Shown: positions 38,719 through 50,404 of the stretch, in pieces
How the letters are laid out: every line of letters starts with the position of its first letter
Position numbering within the stretch: the stretch's first letter is position 1
From: Apodospora peruviana
Taxonomy: Eukaryota > Ascomycota > Sordariomycetes > Sordariales > Lasiosphaeriaceae
Direction of reading: 5' to 3'
NCBI GenBank assembly: GCA_033439685.1
Contig: JAUEDM010000004.1
Coordinates: 1,984,001 to 2,048,000 of the forward strand
DNA length: 64,000 nt
The notes under the pieces: model-generated
What the model saw: the letters and a program-made list of their open reading frames with translations, nothing else
The model's database searches: none
Told to the model about the DNA's origin: nothing
Translations under genes and position numbers: made by a program

Positions 38719-41700
38719 ATGCTCGGGAAGCTCTTCAACCTTGGGTCCGCCTCTGGGGCTGGGGCTTCTCCCTCGCCCCAGACAGCATCGCACAAACCCG
38801 TCTCCTCCCTTGAATCAGTACAAGAAGATATCCATACCCGCAGTCTGCTGTTTCCCGATCCGCAGGACCTATACGAGCACCGGCTTAATCAAGTGTTTCC
38901 TCTATCCAGTTCAACTCCCGCAAACTCCTCGACCAACGCGTTCGACTACAATGGTGATATCGAGCTCGACGTGCGCGATGTCCGCATCATTATCATGCAA
39001 GACGCCCTAGGCTCGGTTGCGTCTTCCCTGCTGTATGACAGCCAGGCTCCTCCACCCACGCCCACTCCTTCAACGGATCGACATTCTACGTTGCCTGGGT
39101 CGTCCTCACTTTACTCCGCCCAGGAAGCGCGGCGCGCCCCGACTTCTCCTCGAAAGTCTAGCGTTAGTCACGTCCAACGCCCAATCGTCATTCAACCCGG
39201 AAGCCCAAAGATGCGTCAAGGTGCCTTCGACCACAGGTCTTCTGTTTACAGCCGCAATCAGGGATATATCGAGAGCGACTCTCAGCGGACTTGGCGGGAA
39301 TATCGCGAGGAATTGGGCACGTTTTCCAGTTGCATCTTCGGCAATTCTGAGCTCATGGCATATAAAGGCACCTCGACCAAGGTCCATGTTGTGCCGTGCG
39401 ATTTCCGAACCACTGAAACTCCCACACTCGGCGATGGGCGCGGTTCTATGGGAAGATCCAGCATGCGGTCTAGCAGGCTATCGCAGTCATTCTCGTCGGA
39501 GAATGTACCTCCTTTTGCCATGCCGTCAGGGCCAGGCGTAACGACTCGCATCCAGGATCGCAGGAAAGTTCTAATTACAAGGCTGTTTCCCGTGTGTCTC
39601 CCCAATGATGAGGACTTGGTATTCAGTCCCAATGGGCCGGTTTCCGAAGACAACACCGGATACCCCTTTCCATCATCCGCGGACGATGGTACAACCAAGA
39701 AGAAGAAACCCCAACCGAAACAGAAGCGGACACCCATGTACGCTGTTGCGCTGGTGGTCAACCTCCCGCCACCTTCCTCCCATTCAACGCCTGCAACCGC
39801 ATCGAGGTCGGGTTTTCGAGGGCCGAGTTCGTACACGGAGCAAGATTCTTTCCCGTCATCGTATGGTTCCTCTCGGCCCTCTGGATGGACAATGGTAGGG
39901 CAGGGAGGCCTCGGACCAGACTCGTTCGAGACGCCATTTGGCAGCGAGACTGAAGACCAAATAGACGCAATCACACAGCACTGGGACATTATCATGCGAA
40001 CCCTGAATCATTTACAGTCCGTTGTTGCTGCCACCGTTTACATGATGCTTAAGCAGACAGATATCGCATCTCCCGATCCGCTCCCAACCTTGGTTCCGTC
40101 CCAAGTCCACCGGACCCAGTCTATGTCTGGACGTCGAAGCGAGGATGGGCTGCCAGTCAAACCCCCCAAAACAAATGCGAAGCTCGTCACGCTGCTTCCA
40201 AACTCCCTGCTCGACCATCGGCGCATTGGCACAGAAGTTGATGCTGCAAAGACCCGGATTGTCGCTGGCATCCGGGCAGCCAGAGTCATCACTGGGCAAA
40301 ATCGTTGGCCAATATGGCGAGAGGAAGCCCGATGGGTGGCAAAGTGGGCTGGAGGAAGGGAAGAGGGCTTCTTCTTCAACCTCTTGACAGGTTTTCTCGC
40401 GACACACACTGACTGGCTCCAAGCCCTAAGCCCACCCTCGTACCGTCGTCGGCATTATATCCAACAGAAGGGGAAAGTAGACGAGGATTCATCAGTACAT
40501 GCCCGGACCATTATTGTGGCCCAGGACAAGATCGCCGCGCGACGATTGATATTCCTCCTCTCTGCGTTCTTACCCGCTTCGCAACAACTCCCTGGTATCC
40601 GAACACATCGACCGAGTACTTCAGCGTCACTGGGAACTTTCTCGCAATCGCCCCCGTCATTCGTTGTCCCCATTCTCAAGGAGGAGTCACTACGTCGGAG
40701 AATCAATCGCCGCACAGGACCTAACCGAGTATCGCACTCGCGCAACCTCAGCCTTCAGTCCCAGCATGGTCGCTCAGGCGCTGTCCCACCCACCCTAGCG
40801 CACCTAAGTATGGAAGGTAGGCATGAACGAAGGGTGTCTGATGCTGCGTCTATAACACATCTGCCCATCCGGGGAGGGGACCCGACGGTTCGAAAAAGCA
40901 GCGCAGCTACGACGGGAACCATCACGTCGGAAACTAGCATTCCCCATTTCTCCATTTCTCACAGAGCAGAAAGCTTCTCCAACGGTCGGCCAAGCACCAG
41001 CAATAGTATTGCTGCTGACGATCTGAAGCGTATCACCAGAGCAGACAGTTCGGGCCCTCACAACGCCTCAAGCGGGGATTCTAGACAGGGCTCTAAATGG
41101 GGCAGCGTCATCAGCGGTTTGTGGAGCACTCGTAGAAGGGATTCCACGACCGGGCCGTCCAAGTCGCATCGCTCAAGTACAGAACAAGTCCGGAGCTCTT
41201 CCTCACCAACAAAGACGACCTTCAATACCACGAAGACGGTTCCTGGGATGATATCAGAGCACCAGCCCGGAAACGATCTCGTTGAGCACGCCGGTGATAC
41301 CCAAAGCTCTGCGGCTGCACAACATGGAGATAATCTCGGACGTCCGCAGGTGACGACTAATACACGATCTCCCTCGGTGCCAACGGAAAACATACCAAAG
41401 ATGCAGAGAACTCCGGATCCATCCGGAGCGTTTGAATCTCCAGTAAAAACGTCGATCAACCTGGCGGATGGAGTTATCGATGTTGATATTCCATTCCCAG
41501 ACTACATCACTTCGTTTGAAACTGCTGTAAGCTCTCCATCAAGCAGTGGCTACTTGTCTACGCCTGGCTTCGGCTTCGGATTTGAGGCGTTTGAACAATC
41601 ATGCCATGGTCCCATGGACAGAGACATACCACTAAATGTAGCGGGCTGGCTCCAGCACTATCATCCCGACTTTGTGCTGCAGGCGTTACCGATCCAGGAA

Positions 41701-42441
41701 GGTCTGATAGAGCAAATCAAGGCGTCAATGCGGGCCGAGCCGTCTCCGCCATCATGGACACACCACGCCGCAACGTCCGACGCTGGCACGGTGGAGAGGT
41801 GGGTTGACGTTTGCACTACGGTCATCGCAGACGCTTCCACATTTTCGCTCACCAGGTTGCGATACCGCCGTCTCACGAAGCTGAATCCCGTCAACAGCAG
41901 TAGCATGGTGGACCGGAACAACCACCAATCACCACCTTCGACCTCAACCAGTACTAACAACTTAGCTGCGCCGCCTCTCCTTACGCCGTCCATCCCGCCG
42001 TACGAAATTCACAGCAAGGAGGAGTTCATTGAGGAAACTCTCATCAGCGTTGAGGAAGCGCTGGTGGAGGCGGTGGAGAAGGTCATCTCATTGAACAACC
42101 CCGACGTCAGCAAGGGCAGCTCGTCGTGCTCCTCGCGGTCCACCAGCAAGAGACGAGACCGGAGCAACAGCACGTCGACGCAGTCCGACGTCCGCTCTGG
42201 TCATCACGGGTTATACGTGCCGCAGGAGGTGCCGCGTTCACAGTGCAAGACGATCGTCTTGTCTGCGCTCGAGGAGATTATTCGCGAGGTCATTGAGGAG
42301 CGCGAACAAGTGGGACATGACAATGGTGGTGGTGGTGGTGGCAATGGCGTTAGTGCTGTCGTAAGAGCTCGGGAAGGGGGGGAGAGTGCGTTGAGAGAGG
42401 CCGTCAGGGGGTGGTTGGACAGTGTGGAGGTCAACGAGTGA
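38719..42441 (+). CDS. LST4: Folliculin-interacting protein (FNIP/Lst4) homologue
   Basis: Single exon, 1240 aa, from the ATG at 38719 (MLGKLFNLGSASGAG). The first block (about residues 35-300) matches the FNIP N-terminal longin-like domain: DIELDVRDVRIIIMQD, SSCIFGNSELMAYKGTSTKV and LITRLFPVCLPND. Next is the DENN-type middle region with LVTLLPNSLLDHRRIGTEVD, WPIWREEARWVAKWAGGREE and HARTIIVAQDKIAARRLIFL, then a Ser/Thr-rich disordered stretch (about 640-930). The C-terminal block contains IPLNVAGWLQHYHPDFVLQA and ends in a short Gly run. With its folliculin-like partner Lst7, Lst4 is the GAP for Gtr2 and promotes TORC1 activity at the vacuole. No intron is needed. Confidence 0.85.
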   Translation: MLGKLFNLGSASGAGASPSPQTASHKPVSSLESVQEDIHTRSLLFPDPQDLYEHRLNQVFPLSSSTPANSSTNAFDYNGDIELDVRDVRIIIMQDALGSVASSLLYDSQAPPPTPTPSTDRHSTLPGSSSLYSAQEARRAPTSPRKSSVSHVQRPIVIQPGSPKMRQGAFDHRSSVYSRNQGYIESDSQRTWREYREELGTFSSCIFGNSELMAYKGTSTKVHVVPCDFRTTETPTLGDGRGSMGRSSMRSSRLSQSFSSENVPPFAMPSGPGVTTRIQDRRKVLITRLFPVCLPNDEDLVFSPNGPVSEDNTGYPFPSSADDGTTKKKKPQPKQKRTPMYAVALVVNLPPPSSHSTPATASRSGFRGPSSYTEQDSFPSSYGSSRPSGWTMVGQGGLGPDSFETPFGSETEDQIDAITQHWDIIMRTLNHLQSVVAATVYMMLKQTDIASPDPLPTLVPSQVHRTQSMSGRRSEDGLPVKPPKTNAKLVTLLPNSLLDHRRIGTEVDAAKTRIVAGIRAARVITGQNRWPIWREEARWVAKWAGGREEGFFFNLLTGFLATHTDWLQALSPPSYRRRHYIQQKGKVDEDSSVHARTIIVAQDKIAARRLIFLLSAFLPASQQLPGIRTHRPSTSASLGTFSQSPPSFVVPILKEESLRRRINRRTGPNRVSHSRNLSLQSQHGRSGAVPPTLAHLSMEGRHERRVSDAASITHLPIRGGDPTVRKSSAATTGTITSETSIPHFSISHRAESFSNGRPSTSNSIAADDLKRITRADSSGPHNASSGDSRQGSKWGSVISGLWSTRRRDSTTGPSKSHRSSTEQVRSSSSPTKTTFNTTKTVPGMISEHQPGNDLVEHAGDTQSSAAAQHGDNLGRPQVTTNTRSPSVPTENIPKMQRTPDPSGAFESPVKTSINLADGVIDVDIPFPDYITSFETAVSSPSSSGYLSTPGFGFGFEAFEQSCHGPMDRDIPLNVAGWLQHYHPDFVLQALPIQEGLIEQIKASMRAEPSPPSWTHHAATSDAGTVERWVDVCTTVIADASTFSLTRLRYRRLTKLNPVNSSSMVDRNNHQSPPSTSTSTNNLAAPPLLTPSIPPYEIHSKEEFIEETLISVEEALVEAVEKVISLNNPDVSKGSSSCSSRSTSKRRDRSNSTSTQSDVRSGHHGLYVPQEVPRSQCKTIVLSALEEIIREVIEEREQVGHDNGGGGGGNGVSAVVRAREGGESALREAVRGWLDSVEVNE

Positions 42442-44061
42442 GATGAATGATACCCAATTTCGTTCTTTTTTCTCTTTTTTCTTTTTCCACATTTGATTTT
42501 GCATTTCCATATCATCTTTTGTGACCATTTGCTTTTGGTTTCGGCGTAAGGAGAATATTTTGTCACGGGGCTTGCTTTGTTTGTTTCGTTCACATGCAAG
42601 GCTTACCGGGCTGCTGCTTGTTAGAGTTGGCTGCATTTCCCGGTCTACTACAATTAGTCAGTATAGCATGTATAGTCACTCCTAAATTTAGAGGGAAATA
42701 ATAGATAAGAGATGAAAGAAAGAGCAATATCCCACGAGCAAATACCACGAGTCATAATACTACACCGGTCTAGGTGTGTAAGGGGAACGCAAAAACTACC
42801 TCAGGTAGTGGTCATGCATATACGGTAGTTAGGAGAAGGAGATATCTCGCTTTTACTTCTAGATACCGACGAATGACCGACATCGGTTGCGAAGAAGTCA
42901 ACTGGCATTGTTGAATGTGGCAGGTCAACACAAGATCCTCAGGCAGGTGAGGTAAGGTAGCGAATTCAGAATCCGTCAAACTGTGCAGTAGCGTAAACCA
43001 GAGAAGCCAACCTTGCGAGTTGGTTGGAGCTGGCTCTAGTTCGAGGGAGGCGGATGGATGACTGTCAGGTTAGTCAAGAGGATAATGTAGCCGAGGCGAT
43101 CCAGTCTGTACCTGGTAAAATAGGAGAAGTATACCTACCGTACAGAAAGAAAGCTATGATAACATGTTTCCTTACTGCTTTGGGAATGTTTTCCAAAAAA
43201 AGGAGATGCATTTTATGCTGGAGTAAAGCGGTATGTCCGCTACTGCTTCGATATGCGTACTACTGCAAGATAGATGAATACCTTGGAGGTCTGATCGTGG
43301 TTTATACTCCTGGACCAAAGAAGAGGGAAAACAGGAACGGTGATTTTTCGTGTTCTCCAAGTAACTATTTTGGTTGAAGGATACCTACCTACCTAGTTAC
43401 GGTACCCTACCGGATTCTTTTGACCTATAAGATGCTTGCGTCTCTTATAACATGCTCGGCGAACGGTTTGACCAAGCATGATCTGGAGCTGTACTGCAGG
43501 TATGTGGATAGGTTGGGCGGTAGCTGTCAATATCTAGTGGCAAAAGCTTCCATTCTTGGTGTGAACCTGTGGCTAACAGTATCCAGTGCGTAACCACAAC
43601 GCAACCAAGATTGGGTTTGCAAAACAGGCTATATGCCTAACATGATGTTTGTTGATCATTGAGGTCCGATTCCTCGTCCGTACTCTGTGTGCGCTTGCTT
43701 TGGAGAAGTTTGTTGGGTGTTCAACACGCACGACCGAATCCAGGTTCTCGCCCGAGTAATACTCGAGCAATAAGCAGAATAAACGTGATATTAAGATGAA
43801 TGCCATCTTCCTGCTTCTATTTTCGTGGGCGTATCTGCCAGACGTCGTGCAACGTTTTTTCAGGGAAGGTCATTCTCAGGGGCGGATATACGGGCTTGTC
43901 GGAGACGAGGCTTTTCAGGCGCACAGTTTAGTTCGGCTGTCTCTCGTCATTGACCGTCACCGTGACTAGCAAAAGGGTCAAACAGAAGTACCGGTAGTAC
44001 TGGTCTCGATATGGTGACATAGTTGGCTAAGCTCCGGTAGTCGCCCATGCCATCGACTTAC

Positions 44062-44232
44062 CAACCACTCGTTGATACCTCTGAGCACCGTGTGAGCAGT
44101 GGAAATGGGAGGGCCTAGAACTTCAAGGACCTCTTTCTCGTCTGTGACGTCTCCCAAATCCAGTAACGACCTCGGCAAGTGGACCAAGGTGCAATCCGAA
44201 TCGTTCAAGGCCACTGCCGACGTAGCAATCAT
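44062..44232 (-). CDS. Possible first exon of an unrecognised small gene
   Basis: An ATG at 44232 opens 57 codons that end exactly at a consensus donor (GTAAGT); unspliced, the frame would stop at 43978 (84 aa). Composition is protein-like, with the segment LLDLGDVTDEKEVLEVLGPP. I could not find a convincing second exon within 600 bp and do not recognise the family. It may be a gene remnant or chance. Confidence 0.22.
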
Positions 44233-44471
44233 GAGTCGTACTGATGAACCTGTCCCTTCGAGACAGCCAGCTGCAAGGCACAGACAGGTACGATTGGTTT
44301 GGGTCTGGTTCCTATTCAGGAGGGAATACTACTTGAAGGTATGTAGACGCAAGGCTGGGGTTGAGCAGAGAGAAGCGATAACTTGGGCCAAGACGGCTTT
44401 TGTTCGGCTCCATCGATCCACGTCGCATGTCGGTATTCTCATGCCCACAACCTCAAGCTAATAAGCTAAGC

Positions 44472-44483
44472 TAAGGTACCTTA
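44472..44483. repeat. 12-bp perfect palindrome, TACCTA family
   Basis: TAAGGTACCTTA, followed directly by a further CCTTA. Intergenic. Confidence 0.7.
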
Positions 44484-45227
44484 CCTTAATCAGGAAGCAC
44501 ACACCCAGCGGTGCAGTTGAGTGTGCTGATTGACGGCCAACGAACGGGTGTTGGGTCAGTGACGAGGGTTGGGAAATAGATTAAACAGATATTGGATGCA
44601 AATGGACTCATTTGAGCAACCGACGCGCCGGGGCCGGTTTCCGTCACGCCTGCCAGGGGCCGAGAGTCCAAGAGTCGCTCGCGTAGGACTCGGCTATTAA
44701 ACCGTAGAGGTACTCCGTACACAATGCCATTTGACGGGGCCGGGACTCGCTGACAACTTCCTTTCCGAGACCAGCACCGTACTGTGACAACTGTAATGTA
44801 AGGTACTTTTTAAAAGTGCCTAATCCTGACGGTGACGGACTCGGTGTTTTCTTGAAGCCAACTTGCTGGGAAAACAATGGGACGACGGGTACTCTGTAGC
44901 GGATTAAGAGAGGCCCTGAAGGCCGGCCCTTAATTAACAAAAAGGGGTCACCGCCAACTGTTTCCCCACTTCTCCGCCTGTCTCCAACCCGACCCCTCTC
45001 TTTGGCGACGAGTCCTGACCCCTTGCCGATCTATCGCAGCGGTCTCGTCTCCATTTGCCCCAGGTTTTGCTCTGGAGAATGGATTCAACCTTGGCACAGC
45101 ATTGGAATCTGATGCATCATCTCACCAAGCCGTGCAAGCTAAGCTGCTTTGCCTCTGTTTCCAGATTCCCCCCTCAGACCTACGTACTACCAAATGACCA
45201 ATCCTTCAATGCACACCTATCCGACCT

Positions 45228-45241
45228 TACCTACATAGGTA
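45228..45241. repeat. Inverted repeat, TACCTA family
   Basis: Arms TACCTA and TAGGTA around CA, continued to the right by a second TAGG unit. Confidence 0.65.
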
Positions 45242-45810
45242 GGTAGGAGCCAACAGTGCCACTGGTGGCGTTTGACAGCTCAAAGCTTGGGTGAAGGCCA
45301 AGGCGCCGGATAAATTGATTCATCGCTACCATCGAGTCCCGTCTTCCGGAGGTGCGCTCTACACTTCCCGTTCCGGATAATGCATGGGGCTATTTTACGG
45401 ATACATTTTTCATCAGGAACAGGGCGCCGCAGGGCGGATTTCGCTTGGATGAGATCAATGAGGCGGCGGGCCCGGAAGATGGCGAGCGCACGACAGGCTT
45501 TGCGCCCAGTTGTTCACTGAGAGTACGAGATATAGCCCTGGAAGCTTGTTAATAGCCCAAAGGTTAAGTATGCTTTGCTGTCGATCGTCCACTGCGAAAC
45601 ACGACCTTTCCGCTCTTTCGTTGTCCTTCGAGTTTGCGTGTCTTGGGAATAGCTGCAACCTTTCGAGCCTTCACATCTGGCTTTTCGATAACCTGTGCCT
45701 ACCTGAGGTACGGATAGCGATTGGGGAATAGCTTTTGCGTTAGCTTGCATCTGCCAGCCCACCACTACCTTAGGTACCACCACCACCACCCGCACTCGGA
45801 CGCCGCCGCC

Positions 45811-47198
45811 ATGCTGTACCGGGGTTCTCTCGCTGCTGGCGCACTCGCTGCCCTCGCACTGCCGAGCGCCTCATCGGCCACCCTGCTCTACGTGACATCT
45901 TACGCCGGCACCGTCACCACGCTTAACTTGACCGTCACGAGCCCGAGCGCTGCAAGCCTGCAGTCCATTGCAACCTCCACCGAATGCGGGGCTCAACCGT
46001 CCTGGCTGACTCTCGTCGGCCCCAATCTGTACTGTTTGGACGAGTCGTGGGGCCAGCTTAACGGGAGCTTGATCTCGTTCACCACCTCCCCGACCACGGG
46101 AAAGCTGACGCTACTGGACAAAGCCACCACCATCGGCGGCCCTGTGAGCGCCGTTGTGTATGGCCAGGGCGGTGCCGGATTGGCCATTGCTGATTAGTGA
46201 GTCTACCACCAGTTCTACCGGAAACCGTTTACCGCAAGGGCAAACAAGAGATACTAAGGAAGGAAAACGCCGCTGACACATCCATGCAGTGCCGAAGCCG
46301 GTATCAACACCTTCAATATCGCCAACCCGGCCGACCTCCAGCCGGTCCAGGCCAACGCATGGGTTCTTCCCCAGAAAGGCCCCAACCCGGACCGCCAGGA
46401 GAAGCCGCATCCCCACCAGGCCATTCTTGACCCTACTGGCAAGTTCCTCCTCGTGCCCGATCTCGGCTTCGACAGGGTCCATGTCTTTTCGCTGGATCAA
46501 GTTACCTTGAAACAGACGGAGCTTGCGCCGCTCCTCTCCCCTCCGGGCAGTGGTCCGAGACACGGCGTCTTCGTCAAGGCTGGCGAAAAGACCCTCTTCT
46601 ACGTGATCACCGAGCTGTCGAACCAGATCATTGGGTACAGCGTCACCTACAAGGCCGACAACACCCTAGGATTTACCCAGGTTTACATCAGCGGCACCCA
46701 CGGACCCGAACCCGTCCCGGCCGGTGCCGCCGGTGGTGAGATCGCCTTATCGGTGAGTAGACATCCCCATAAGCACTGTCCTTCACCTTTTGTACTTCAC
46801 ATTTACACAACTTCACCCTGCACTTCATCTTGTGCATGCTAACTTAATATACCCAGCCCGATTCCAAGTTCATCACCGTGTCATCCCGTAATGAGGCTTC
46901 CCTCAAGATCCCCAACTTCGACAAGACCAACAGCACCCAGCTAGCCTCGGATCCGCTCATCACTTTCTCTATCAATTACGACACGGGGGCCCTGACCTTG
47001 GTCCAGAAGTTTCCCGCGGGTGGCTTGGTCCCTCGCCACTTCTCCTTCAACAAGGCCGGAACCCTCGTCGCGTCCGCCGCGCAGAAGGACGGCCGTCTTG
47101 CCATCATCAGCCGCGATGTCAGCACCGGTGTTCTGAAGGAGTATGTTGCTAACATTGCGATTGTCGGCGAGGTCAACTGCGCCATCTTTGCCGAGTAA
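45811..47198 (+). CDS. Secreted lactonase-fold (7-bladed propeller) protein
   Basis: Three exons: 45811-46196, 46290-46752 and 46857-47198 (396 aa). Introns of 93 and 104 bp use GTGAGT donors and TGCAG and CCCAG acceptors. The start context GCCGCCATG is ideal. Residues 1-23 form a signal peptide (LAAGALAALALPSASSATL). The mature protein shows the repeating pattern of the 6-phosphogluconolactonase-like propeller family (PF10282), for example SWLTLVGPNLYCLDE, HQAILDPTGKFLLVPDLG, GPRHGVFVKAGEKTLF and VPRHFSFNKAGTLVASAAQ. Several N-x-S/T sites are present. Secreted fungal members include muconate-lactonising-type enzymes, but many have no known substrate, so the reaction is left open. Neighbouring genes do not suggest a pathway. 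Confidence 0.85.
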
Positions 47199-47738
47199 AT
47201 AAGCCAGATGTTGTGTCTGTGCCGTGAAAAGGGGGCCCCTGACGTGGTTGGTGAATAGGGAATTTACGTAATTAAGGGTAGTAAGGTTGGGGGAGGCCTT
47301 GAAAATTGGGTTAACGGAAAAGAGTGCATCTCTTGATATATATAGGTATATAGGAAAAAATAGGACAAGATTCATTCGTGATCACACTATAACTCACAAA
47401 GTGAACAAATGAGATGCTATCGTTAAAGTAGGGTGTGAGTGTAACCCGGGTCTTACTTCGATTACTCCATCAGTCCACTGTATGCTTGAGTTCATTCATG
47501 AGTTGAACCATGTGGGCGAAAAAACAAGACTGGTCACGATATGAATTATCTTCGAGTCTCTGCTTTTGTTTACATCCATTCTGGGACCCTTCATTTTAAC
47601 TGCATTGCGTCAGGCAGGTCCTTTAATTTTGAGTCTCCCGAAGTTATAGCTGTCTATAGGATAAGAAGAGTATATATTCGAAGTAGTTGTGACTTACAAA
47701 CCCCAGGCAAACCAGAGAGCCGTTTTGAGTACGACGAC

Positions 47739-48080
47739 CAACCCCACAACAATCATCAAGGCATAACTACCTACGTACCTAGCTGATCCGCGCGTGTTGA
47801 TGCTGTGGTTAGGTCGCCTCCATAATAAATCCTAGTTTCGTCTGATATTTTTTTCTCTTTCACTGGTGATTTATTTTCTGAGAAAACCCGGGCAGGTAGA
47901 CACGGCTCACTCGCTCCCTCGGCCTGCCTTGTCAACCACAACATCAAGGCACAACTACCTTATATCTGATTGGTCCGCATCCTTGCCTCGATGCTAGCCC
48001 CCATCATAAACCCTTGGTTTCTTCTGATCTTTTTGTTTTTCTTTTCATTTTGTCCGAGCAAATCCGGGTATGAAACTCAG
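47739..48080. repeat. Diverged tandem duplication, about 193-bp period
   Basis: Copy A (47739-47904) and copy B (47932-48080) align over their whole length. Shared landmarks in the same order are ATCAAGGCAYAACTACCT, GATCCGC versus GGTCCGC, CATMATAAAYCC, GTYTCKTCTGAT followed by a T-rich tract, and AAAACCCGGG versus CAAATCCGGG. Identity by eye is roughly two thirds. It encodes nothing recognisable. Confidence 0.6.
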
Positions 48081-49948
48081 GTAATCAACTACAGGGAGCC
48101 TTTATCCCGTCCGTCCATCGTCGTTCCGATTATTGCAACGGGGGCGTATAGATATTCCAGATCAGTAGACCTAGACAGACACTGATTTTATATGACCGAC
48201 ATCGACAGATCAAGTCAACAATCCTGACTGTCATGCTGTGAAAAACAGGAAACCCCACGCGAGAGAGCATGCACGTCACACATGGATACGTGCATCCAAC
48301 GGTTTTTAGGAGTTGTGTCGGAGCTTATTACTATGATCGAGTACTACCTACTAAAGGTCTACTGCCTAGTTGGGAACAAACGACTTCCCAAAGAGGTAAA
48401 AGTTGACGAGAAGAGCCATCAAATCTAACACTCTGGTTTCGCTGTGTGTACTGTCAAACCACTCAAAACGGTAATATCGTAACATTGGATACAACGTGCC
48501 TACACAGTGTAGGGTAGTGGTGTCGGATAGGACGTGGTACCTAGATCTACTATCCGAACGAGCATACCGTACATACAAAGTGACGACCAAGCCAAGGTAG
48601 GAATCTTCGGAGCGGTCCTTGGCAGGAACCTGACAACTCCCAATGTCCGTGTGTGGAGAACAAACAGAAAACACAGACTGATGAGATGGGACAGACAACA
48701 CGGTCAGAGCCGCGGAACGGAACGCTCGGTGACTGACCGACCCACTTGATGGAGGGACATCAAATGATGACTTGTTGATTTAATAATCCCTGGTTTGGCC
48801 CTGAAGGACCCGAGGTCCTGGAGACTGCTTTGCTACCGAGCCGCAAGGTACCGCCGCCGCGGAATCTATACACCTCCGGTGCCAGATCACAGCAAGGTAG
48901 GACCTATCGAATGTCAATGTCCTTTGTCCTATGCTATGCAATTAACAAATCACGGCTGGTAGCGAAAACTGGGGCGCGGACGACAGAAGGGCCATCGGTC
49001 AGGGGTATGTATGTACCGATGCAGATGGACAGACAGGATCAGGTATATATCGTTGTGTGCCCTGCATCATCACTAGACGTGCTTCCCTTCTGGGGGCGGT
49101 CAACCATACTTTCCGTTGTCTGGTTCCAGCGAGATGGACATGGACATGTGCGCGGCCCGTGATAATATGAGGGGTAACAAGGTAGTGGAGGAACCCCAAT
49201 GTAGCAGTAGGACCGCCGTGGCGCGAGAACTTAGAAGTCAAGAATGGATCCCGTAGTTGCGAAGCGAGATATGTGGACTGGCGGCCTGGCCTACTTGGTC
49301 TACGAGTCTCGGCGTGTACTCGTGCCAGTGATAAGGTAGCAGGGCTGCCGAGCTGACTCGGGGTCTCTGCGTCGTCTTTATTCATACTAAAGTGCGGTCC
49401 TGCGTCTTTGTATTTCACGGTACTGTACCTACTACTATGCAGCGGTCGTGTGGTAGCCGTGCAGCGCCCATGCCGGCGCCACAAGACCAGGCCGGTTTGC
49501 CGTGACTGATCGGGGAGGCGCAGGCTGAGGCCACGGTAGTCGTCAAGCCTTTCCCGGAGGCACAAGCGGCATGTGTTAGATTGACGGGGGTCCATCTGAT
49601 GCTGGACACGGACGACGGTCGCGGATGCCCCTCCCCCATGCAGTAGCCGTTGTTAGTTGACCGTCCAGATGAATAAATGATTGTGGAATTGCATGCGTAT
49701 ACACTGCGAGTATTCCGTACGGTTCTGAGTATCAGTTGCGAAGCTGCCTGCCCAGCGTCTAGTTCTAGACCGAGGTGTGGCCTGGAGGAGGTGGAGAGCG
49801 CGGCATCCCGTCGAGTGGCGCGATATTGGTGATGCTTGTGGCCGCAAACGACGAGACCCCAGCCCTGGAGGTCAAGTTGAAGAGGAAGGTCTAGGTCTGG
49901 GCCGAGCACTACTGCTTGTGTGTAGAGATTCGGGGCGGCCTGTGCCGG

Positions 49949-50404
49949 CTAATCTATCCAAGTGGGCTCCGACGCCGCATGACCTGCTCCGACGTCCAGT
50001 GACGGCGGCTCGCGACGATCCTGTGTCATGTGGAATGAGGATGCGTTTAGTTTGAAGAACTCAATTGCATCGCTCACGGTCATGTTGGGGTCAAAGTCGC
50101 GTGAGTTGACTGCTGCACAACACCGGGTGAGGTGGTGGAAGTGAGGAACCTAAAGTGAGGACTGAGGTTGGACATCTCCAACCTTGAAACTAAGGTGCTC
50201 CAAAGGACGTACCTGGGTGTCTTGGACAAACTGATCTCCAAACCCCACTATAAAACGGATTTGCAGACCTTTGAACAGCTGACCTAGGTGGAGTATATCC
50301 CTTTCAATATCATAGAAGATGCATGAAGTACCTGGGCAGTAAAGCTCGTGTTGGCTGCCGTTCTCCTCTGGTGGTGGTAGCACGACAGTTGGCTCTCGGA
50401 ATGC
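49949..50404 (-). pseudogene. Candidate decayed gene, unknown family
   Basis: One minus-strand frame is open from 50404 to 49949 except for a single TAG (50150-50152) and has no ATG in good position. Before the stop it reads FYDIERDILHLGQLFKG and continues protein-like through VGFGDQFVQDTQVRPLEHL; after the stop it continues in the same frame with DFDPNMTVSDAIEFFKLN to a final TAG. Another frame just upstream (about 50460-50545) contains ESNSQAKAYFRITERRP. The look is loosely that of the fungal 2EXR group, but I cannot assign it. It could be a gene with a nonsense mutation, or exons whose splice sites I failed to place. Confidence 0.35.

Larger units (their letters stand above)
42442..45810. 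other. Intergenic region downstream of the FNIP/Lst4 gene
   Basis: About 3.4 kb without a firmly supported gene. It holds a T-rich 3' flank (42464-42490), TACCTA-family repeats near 43383, 44472 and 45228, and one short protein-like minus-strand frame (44062-44232). Confidence 0.5.

Noticed and set aside
39282..39995. 237-codon minus-strand frame inside the FNIP/Lst4 gene
   Set aside because: Shadow of a well-supported coding exon; no family resemblance.
43660..43690. Possible tRNA T-arm (GAGGTCCGATTCCTC)
   Set aside because: No matching acceptor, D or anticodon arm could be found around it.
48999..49595. 198-codon minus-strand frame in the gene desert
   Set aside because: Composition looks random, no conserved-looking block, no splice support.
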